Position numbers and translations under genes: made by a program. A stretch of 14,603 bases of DNA. It comes from Verrucomicrobiota bacterium (GTDB lineage Bacteria > Verrucomicrobiota > Verrucomicrobiia > Limisphaerales > JADLHS01). The stretch is from contig SCTL01000204.1 of assembly GCA_004297495.1 (NCBI GenBank), forward strand, positions 1 to 14,603, read 5' to 3'. Numbering within the stretch: position 1 is the first letter of the stretch; each line of letters starts with the position of its first letter. This document shows positions 5,325 to 12,800 of this stretch, piece by piece. The notes beneath the pieces are model-generated. The model ran no database searches. It had not been told where the DNA came from and was given only the letters and a program-made list of their open reading frames with translations.

Positions 5325-6038
5325 ATGGAAACAAATCCTCAAAATGATTCTCGTGAGCCTGCGAATCTCGGGCCGATGCGGCAGGATTCGGAGAGCTTCG
5401 GAACCGTTCCGAAGGCTTCCGAACCGTTCCGCACTGTTCGGAACGATTCCGAACCGTTCCGAACCGTTCCGAACGCTTCGGAACGTAAGGAAAATCACAT
5501 CCTGACGGTGCGCGAGGTCGCACGGATGTTTGAGGCTGCCGGAGTCGCCCGCACGGAACGCAGCATCGTGAAGTGGTGTCGGCGCCTCGGCAACGAAGTG
5601 CCACGGCTCGATAGCTACTTCGATCCGAACGAGCGGAAGTATTACATCACGCCGCAGAGCGTGGAATTGGCGATAGCGGAAGAACAAGCCAAAGCTGCCA
5701 AAGTAAACGCGTCTTCCGAACCGGTCGGAAGCGTTCCGAACGATTCCGCACGAGCCGGGCGCGAAGGCAGGAACATTGAAACCGATCAAGAACGTGTTGA
5801 AGAACTCGAAAAGGAAGTGATGGATTTGAGGATAACGAACCGCGCCAAAGATTACTTTATTGATCAGTTTAACAAGGAACGTCAGAGCTTTGCTGAGGAA
5901 CGCAAAGAATTCGTGTCGCAACTGGTGAGCGCCAACCGGCGAGTCGGTGAGTTGGAAAATCAGTTATTGCTAACTGAACCCACAGCGAACAAGGTCCGAA
6001 GATTGGAAGTGCGAGGTGATACCCCAGCCTTGAGCTAA
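5325..6038 (+). CDS. MerR-like/coiled-coil DNA-binding protein with decapeptide repeats
   Basis: A 237-aa protein in three parts. Residues 21-53 contain a 10-residue repeat (SESFGTVPKA, SEPFRTVRND, SEPFRTVPNA), with another copy at 131-141 (SEPVGSVPNDS). Residues 58-120 look like a MerR-family-type helix-turn-helix: ILTVREVARMFEAAG, then RSIVKWCRRL, then a YFDPNERKYYITPQSVELAIAEEQ wing and helix. Residues about 153-215 are a charged heptad coiled coil, likely for dimerisation. This architecture (DNA-binding head plus coiled coil) recalls KfrA-type and other plasmid-stability proteins, though no homology is claimed. The start is ATG 5325; a TTG just before it (5322) is a weaker alternative. 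There is no clear RBS. It is divergent from the winged-helix gene across a DnaA box. The underlying 10-bp DNA repeats could be its own or its neighbour's binding sites. Confidence 0.75.
   Translation: METNPQNDSREPANLGPMRQDSESFGTVPKASEPFRTVRNDSEPFRTVPNASERKENHILTVREVARMFEAAGVARTERSIVKWCRRLGNEVPRLDSYFDPNERKYYITPQSVELAIAEEQAKAAKVNASSEPVGSVPNDSARAGREGRNIETDQERVEELEKEVMDLRITNRAKDYFIDQFNKERQSFAEERKEFVSQLVSANRRVGELENQLLLTEPTANKVRRLEVRGDTPALS
5391..5485. repeat. 10-bp tandem repeat, about 9.5 units, consensus GAACCGTTCC
   Basis: From 5391 the sequence steps in exact 10-bp units: gagagcttcg, gaaccgttcc, gaaggcttcc, gaaccgttcc, gcactgttcg, gaacgattcc, then two more gaaccgttcc, gaacgcttcg and a partial gaacg. 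Neighbouring units create perfect dyads such as CTTCGGAAC-c-GTTCCGAAG (5396-5414) and GTTCGGAA-cga-TTCCGAAC (5436-5454). Three more units occur at 5718-5747. In frame, three units equal one decapeptide. The spacing is about one helical turn, as expected for iterons or clustered operator sites on one face of the DNA. Confidence 0.85.
5718..5747. repeat. Second block of the 10-bp repeat, three units
   Basis: gaaccggtcg, gaagcgttcc, gaacgattcc: the same unit family as the array at 5391-5485, about 230 bp downstream and separated from it by the helix-turn-helix coding part. It encodes the isolated fourth decapeptide copy. Confidence 0.7.
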
Positions 6039-6402
6039 TAGATCGCTACTCAACGTAAGTCGGATAAAGCGTGAACCGCTAGGTGCTCTGAAACTGAGTC
6101 GCGCTTGTGTTGTGCTAAGGCCGAATTCCGGCGAGACAAGTCTCGCAACGCGATTCCTAAGACGTCGCCACGAAATATACTTGCATTGGCGAGGGCAAGG
6201 AGTAAAAAGGCCGTGAGGTTTTTCTGAATTGCGGGTGTCGCGGCGAACGACTGGGGTGACTGGGGTTATGGAATTTTTCATTGAACGGGGCGGGGCTTTC
6301 AAAAATATCACAGATGTTTTTTCACGCACGCGACAGAGGCATTGTGGAGGGACGCCGATTTAGGGCTTCAACAGGGACAACAAAACCGGCCAGAAGGTAA
6401 CC
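6039..6402. other. Intergenic stretch upstream of the secreted-protein pair
   Basis: No gene is seen. It has a 16-bp palindrome GCGAGAC-aa-GTCTCGC at 6131-6146, a weak promoter-like pair (TTGCAT at 6181-6186, 16 bases, TAAAAA at 6203-6208), and a good ribosome site (AGAAGG) just before 6403. The 6131 palindrome has no T-tract, so it is not clearly a terminator for the coiled-coil gene. Confidence 0.5.
6131..6146. repeat. Palindrome GCGAGAC-aa-GTCTCGC
   Basis: Perfect 7-bp arms with a 2-base centre. The arm matches the GGCGAGAC/GTCTCGCC pair at 1446-1489. Possible operator or transcript-end hairpin for the gene ending at 6038. Confidence 0.5.
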
Positions 6403-6888
6403 ATGAAAGATAAATCAAGCAGCCATCAGCACGGAATTCCAGGTGATCAGGATTCAAACAAGCGGAGACAACCCGGCTGGAAAACCCGTCTCATCGTCGC
6501 GGCCCTGAGCGTCGTGGCGGTCGCGACCTTGATGTATTCGGCGCTGGCTGATGCGCCGGTGCTTTCGTTCGTGCCGCTCGGTAGTAACCAGTTCAACATT
6601 GTCATCACCAACGCCGTCACGACGACGAATTATACGCTCTTCTGGACTCCGTCATTGGCGGAGGATCCGAATTACCCCTGGCAAGTCTGGGAGTCGGGTG
6701 TCACCGGGCAAACCAACTTCTCTGTGAACGCGGGTGAATGGCCTGTTGGATTTTTCCGCGTCATGGTGGGAGGAGATGCGGATGGCGACGGCATCCCGGA
6801 ATGGCAGGACGCGCAGTCCTTCAACCCGAATGTCGGCATCCTAAACATAACGATTGATAGCCCAGTCAACGGCAGCACCCTCAACTAA
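6403..6888 (+). CDS. Membrane-anchored or secreted 161-aa protein with Asp-rich Ca-type motif
   Basis: A charged, basic N-terminus (residues 1-28) is followed by a hydrophobic segment (about 29-47, LIVAALSVVAVATLMYSAL) ending ADA, which fits either a signal peptide with a long n-region or a single membrane anchor. The rest is Asn/Thr-rich beta-type sequence and ends near DADGDGIPEWQDAQ (125-138), the thrombospondin-3/EF-hand-like calcium loop common in secreted proteins of Verrucomicrobiota and Planctomycetota. It closes with ITIDSPVNGSTLN, which looks like the beginning of an Ig-like domain that stops abruptly; the frame after the TAA does not resume one. The start at 6403 has an AGAAGG site 6 bases upstream. 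It is 10 bp from the giant RHS gene and probably co-transcribed, perhaps as an accessory to its export or surface display. Family not named. Confidence 0.75.
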   Translation: MKDKSSSHQHGIPGDQDSNKRRQPGWKTRLIVAALSVVAVATLMYSALADAPVLSFVPLGSNQFNIVITNAVTTTNYTLFWTPSLAEDPNYPWQVWESGVTGQTNFSVNAGEWPVGFFRVMVGGDADGDGIPEWQDAQSFNPNVGILNITIDSPVNGSTLN

Positions 6889-6898
6889 CTTTTCAACC

Positions 6899-9800
6899 AT
6901 GCGCGAAACAGGAACGAAGGGAGTCGCTCGTGGCGGCTGTTTTTTTCAATGTGGGTTCGGCTTGGCGGTGTTGTTTGGCCTGATGCTGGCCACCCCTTTC
7001 AATAGTGTTGGAGGTGGGGTCGTCTCGACCGCGACGGAATCCGCTCTGAATTCGGCTTTGTCCGGCGGTGGCACCGTGACCTTTGCTGTGGACGGCACGA
7101 TCACGCTCACGAGTGAGAAGAACATCGCGGCAGATACGGTGTTGGACGCAACCGGACACACCGTAACAATCAGCGGTGGAAACAGCGTGCGAATGTTCTC
7201 GGTCGCGGATAGCACAAGCCTGACCTTGGTGCATCTGACTTTGGCCAATGGACGGACGAGCACCAATGGCGGCGCCATTTACAATCGCGGCGACCTGATT
7301 GCGTTCGATTGCGTGTTTACCAACAATGCGGCCATCGGCGCCAACGGGGTGTCTGGCACGAACGGCGCAGATGCCACCGGCACCGCCCAGGCCGGCAACG
7401 GCTCCGCCGGGACGGATGGCGGAAGCATCCTTGGCGGTGCCATTTACAATTTCGGAACGCTCGCGTTGACGGAGTGTGTGTTTCAGAATAATTCGGCGAC
7501 GGGCGGCAATGGCGGCAATGGCGGCAACGGCGGCAGCGCGCCGTGGAATGCAGGCGACGGCGCCACGGGCGGTAAAGGCGGCATGGCTCGTGGTGGCGCG
7601 ATTTACAGCACCAACAGCATCGGCATCACCAATTGCACTTTCGCCGCGAACAACGCGACCGGGGGGAACAGCGGTAATGGTGGCTCCGGTGGCGATGGGT
7701 ATTATTTTGGCAGTAACGCCCACGCCGGTGATCCGGGCGAAGGTTCCGGTGCTGGCCTCTACACCAGCCGAACTTCGGGCGCAATCAACTCGACCTTTTA
7801 CGAAAACGCCGCCGGGGGCGGTAACGCTGGGGCGAATGGAACCACACAGCTCGGCTCTCAAGGTAACTCAGGCCGGAATGGCGGTAGCAGTTACGGTGGC
7901 GGCGTGTGCAACGTCGGAACAAACTTCGCGATTAACTGCACTTTCTATGCGAACACAGTTCTGGGCGGAAACGGCGGCACCGGGAGCGGGGCTGGTACTT
8001 GGGGAGGCGGGGATGGCGGTAACGGCGGTGCCGGCTCGGGTGGCGGACTCTACAGTTCATCGACCGTTGGTGTCACCAACTGCACGTTCTCGTCCAGTGT
8101 TGCGACGGGCGGTGGTGGTGGCGCGGGCGGCCCATCACCGAACCCAGGTTCCGCAGGCAGCAGCGGTGCGTCCAACGGCGGTAATGTGGCCCGGAGCGCC
8201 GGCACCTTCACGCTGAAGAATTCTATCCTCGCCTACGCGACCTCCGGCGGCAACGGGAATGGCTCGATCACCGATGCCGGCCAGAACATCAGTTCTGACA
8301 CGAGCGTTACGCTGAACGGCACGGGCAGCCACAGTAATACTGACCCGCAAGTCAGTTCGTTGGCCGACAATGGAGGCTTGACCAAAACGTGCGCGCTGTC
8401 GAGCACCAGTCCGGCGATTGACGCGGCTAATTCGACGGCGGCGCCCAAACAAGACCAACGCGGCCTGTATCGAACTTACGGAGCGGACATCGGCGGGTAT
8501 GAATTCAATGCCGCCACGGTGCCTTACATCTTCATCAATATCCAAGCGACCGACACTTACGCGGCTGAAGCGGGCACGAACACGGCGAGCTTCGCAATCA
8601 TGCGTGTGGGAAAGAACACCGAAATCGTCAGTATCGGCCTGGACATTTCGGGAACGGCTGGAAGCGGAACCGATTACGTGGCTCTGCCAACAAACGTCGT
8701 GCTCGCTGCCGGCGTGATGCAAACCAACTTGACGGTCACGCCCCTCGTCGCTGCCCCGGTGGAACCGGCAGAAACCGTGGTCGTGGGACTGAAAACGGGC
8801 ACCAATTATTTGTTGGGGCTTTATACGAACGCGGTCGTCACGATTGCCGGCGATACGGCCCTTGCGAGAGCGTCTTACCCGATGGGTGAGCGTTACCTGC
8901 GCGGCACGGGAACCAATCTCGACTTCTACACCATTTTGGTGCCGCTGGAAGGATTGAAAGGAACGCAGCACACCAATCTAGAAACGGGTTCCTGGCTGTC
9001 CACGCTTTACCAATACAACGGAGCACTGGGCGGCAGTCAGACGCAGACCAACAATCGAATTGCGTGTAACACTCCGGTCGCCTCGTTCGGCAACGGTTGG
9101 GGCACGCCACTGTATGTGGGCCAGTCATATTCGATTGGCGTTCATTTTGCGATAACACCATACGATCCGATTTCGGTGCTGGTGTATTACCGGAGTAACG
9201 GAGCGTATGCTGGCACGATTGACATCAATCTGCCGGATTCATCTGACTGGGCGGGTTTCGCCACTAACGGGTTCGCCAACACCGTTACCGGCTATGGATT
9301 GAAAACCGTTTTGCGCGCCGCGCCTGATTCAACGTGGGGCGCATCCACAGTTGGCTACGCGCTCACGCACGTTCCCGATTCCTCCGCAACGAATTACTAC
9401 TACCTCGTCATCGCGGAAGGCCAGTTCAACGGACAAGAGGCCTGGCTTAGTGACGCTGCTCAGGCAAGATATGGTTACCTTTACGATCTGGTTTTCGACA
9501 CCCGACCAACCTGGCGCTCGGTATTTCTCGACCAGCCACAGTTCATGGGGCAGCCGCTCCCGTCTGACCTGTTGAACAAGACGCCGTTGGAATTGCTGAA
9601 TTACGCCGCGCCCGTCACCAATACCGTGTCGCTTTCGCCCTCGGCATGCACGAACCTCGATCAAAGCCCGGAGTTGCGGCGCCATCCCACGCTCGACCAG
9701 TTCGTCGCCGATTTGAACAACGACCCGGTGGCGCTCGCCAATTATGTGCAGAATGAAATCGAACTGACCGACCCGATTGCCTATCGCGATGATGGGCAGG

Positions 9801-12800
9801 TTGAAACTGAATCGGTGAACCTTGGCGGTGTCAACCGGGGTGCGTTGGGTGTTTATCTCGAAGGACAAGGCTCACCGATGGAGCAATGCGCCTTGCTCGT
9901 TTACCTGTTGCGACAGGCCGGATACCCGGCAACGTATGTCTTTCCGCCGGACGGCGGATTGAAAATGCTCGACACGCGGCTGAGTCAATTGCTGCGGATG
10001 CGCTTCAAGGGTGCACAGGATGAGCAGGGCCGTCTTTACACGACCAACCAGTTGATTGCCGTCAACTACCCGTGGGTGGCGGCCTATGTCAACGGTCAGT
10101 GGGTTCACCTGTTTCCTTGGCTGAAAGACACGCAGGTTACCGAGGGCTTGGACCTTTACGATTATCTGCCCGACTCCTACAAGCAGCTCCAGCTTTGGGT
10201 GAAGGACTATGTATTCGGCAGGACGAATATCATGGCGTTTGCCGCGCTGGATGATGACACCCCGGCGACAATTTTCCCGGCTTACTTGAAGAATTGCCTG
10301 CTGACGAACGCCCCGGGGATTTCGCTCGATGATCTCGGAATGCGCTACATCAATCGTCGCCACGTCTATTCAAGCTGGAGCGATTTTCCGCGTCCGACCT
10401 GGGTGACGAACACCAGCACGGCCATCGAAAGCCTGACGGCCAGCACGATCACCAACGTCTCGCCGCGCCTGACCAACGTGTTCGACACGGTATATGTGGA
10501 AATCTTCAGCTTGTTGAATCCGCAAAAGACGATCAAGACCGCCGAGATGCGGATGGCCGACTTGCACAACCGCAAATTCTACCTCACCCACACAAACCTG
10601 AGCGCGGGGCAATGTCAGGCGATCCTGACTCTCGCGCCGTTTAGTTCCGCTGCAACGGGGCCGGGATCGTTCGCCACGAACGATGTTGCGCTCACCAACA
10701 AGCAGGTCGCGACGGTGACGTTCGACGGCACCGACGACGAACTGCGCCTGCGGATTCGCCATCGCCGTCAGAAAGGTCTCACGTGGCAGACGGCGGTAAA
10801 TGCCTACGCGGGTTTTATGCAGATAAGTTCGGCCCGGGAAGTTTTGCAGGAGCGGAAGCTGCGCAAAGGAGACGTGGCTGGCATTTGTCTGGACACGGGT
10901 CGGGTGACCCCGGCGATGCTCCGCGTTCACGCGCAGGAAATCTGGAACATGGAGCAACAGTTGAACACGAACGCCGCCGCTGCGAGTAGTGTCTCCGCCG
11001 ATGTTTACCAGGGCAGTCTCGTTTATTTGCTCGGCATGAGTTATTACGAGCGGACGGCGCGCTTCGACGAGTTGAATCAGCGATTGAACAAAGTGCGAAC
11101 GCTCTCCTCGTTCGCGATGGGATTGGCGAAGCTCAGCCCGCGCCGCAGTTACGATGGAACGCTGGCCGACGGAGACATTGATCCGGTATGGCCGAACGTG
11201 GATATGTTCTTTCGCGAGGTCACGATTGCGGCCAACGGCACTGTGCGCCCGGATTCGGGCTGGGATTATTGGATCGGACGCCAGAATTATCTCGCGTTGC
11301 ACATCGCCGACATTTCGGCACAGGAACACGCGGTTCTGAACAAATTCTTCGGGCAGAGCAATTCCGTTTCCGCAGTTAAGATTTTACAACTGGCTCAGGC
11401 CAAGACCGCCACGGGCGGGTCCAACCTCGTCGAATTGACTTACTACAACTATGGTGCGGCGGGGAACATCACCTACAGTGGCAAGGCGCTGAAAAACCAT
11501 GATGCCAGTATGTGGGCAGAGGTGACGAATTACTTTGCGCAAGCGGGCAATGGGTTGTTCACCATCGCCTGGATGCCGCCCGGGAATCAAACGACGCCAA
11601 GCGGATCATACTCCGGGATGGCCGCGCTCGTGCTCAACCCGGAATACCAAGCGGCTCTGATTGGCAACAACCAGTATGGCGCTTACGCCGAACAGTTGGC
11701 TGCACAGGCGGTTTCCGCCGGAAACACGCCCCAGATCGCATTGCGAATGGACAGCGCCAACAACGTCAGTTGCACCTTTGCCACGCCCCAGGCGAATCAA
11801 AATCTGCCCGGACAGGAAGTGACGCCGTGGTTCAGCGCGCCGGAAACCGCGAATCTATTTAACAACAATGCATTCACGGCCAATCCCAATCAGATTCTTC
11901 AAGGTCAAATGAACGGGCTGGTGTTGAACGGATTGGCCGGGACTTTTGCTGGAACGTTCGATGACACCGTTGATCTTGGGTTGATCCAAACCAAAACAGA
12001 TAATCGCAAGACATTCGGGCAGACCATTGCCGATCCGGTAAACGCGTTAACCGGCGAATTCTACATTGACGAGGTTGATCTCTCGTTGCCGGGGCCGATG
12101 CCGCTGCAAGTGCGGCGCAACTACGGGAGCCAAAATCTCGCCAACAATCAACTTGGTTATGGCTGGAAGCTCAACTACATGCCGTTCCTCACCGTTGCGG
12201 CAGCGAGCAACGTTCTCTACGCCGCCGAAGCGGACGGCTCCGTGCTGGCGTTCAGTTCCATCGGAACGGACCTCTGGGCGCCGACCGTGGGGTTGAACCC
12301 GACGCTGAACAACGACAGTGCCGACGGGATTGGCTCGGTCGCAAACCGGTTGAACGCGCGACTGTCAAAAGTTTTCACCAATAGCGCCAATGTGTATTAC
12401 CTGACGAACGGGGATGGTTCGCTGCGTGTGTTTCAAGAGATGAGTTTTCCGCTGACAAATTCGGCGGGCTTCGACCGGTTGCGCCCGTATCTGACGGCGT
12501 GGCACGACCCTCGCGGGAATTTCTATCGCTTTGAGTATGGGAACAATTCGGGGCAGGCCGATTACGGTCAGGTGCGGCGCATCACCAGCAGCAGCGGCAA
12601 CGCCGTCCGTTTTGAGTACGACGTTTATGGCCGCGTGGTCAACACCTACAGTCTCGACGGTCGCCGCCTTCAATACGCCTACGATGAGCACGGCGATCTC
12701 AAAACGGTGACGCGACCCGACACGTCTGAAATCAATTACGAGTATCAACTGCTCGGCTGGGCCACCAACGGTGTCACGAATGTTTACTCGACGCATCTGG

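Noticed and set aside
5391..5485. CRISPR-like array
   Set aside because: Units are 10 bp, contiguous, without spacers, and lie inside a coding frame.
7476..8216. Plus-strand frame of 246 codons in another phase
   Set aside because: Ala/Arg/Thr-rich shadow overlapping the beta-helix coding sequence.
6893..8971. Long minus-strand frames (up to 322 codons) antisense to the giant protein
   Set aside because: Ala/Arg/Gly-rich shadows produced by the GC-rich Gly/Asn repeats; the plus frame has clear domain motifs throughout.
10370..11329. Minus-strand frame of 319 codons
   Set aside because: Antisense shadow of the giant protein; the plus frame is uninterrupted and domain-bearing on both sides.
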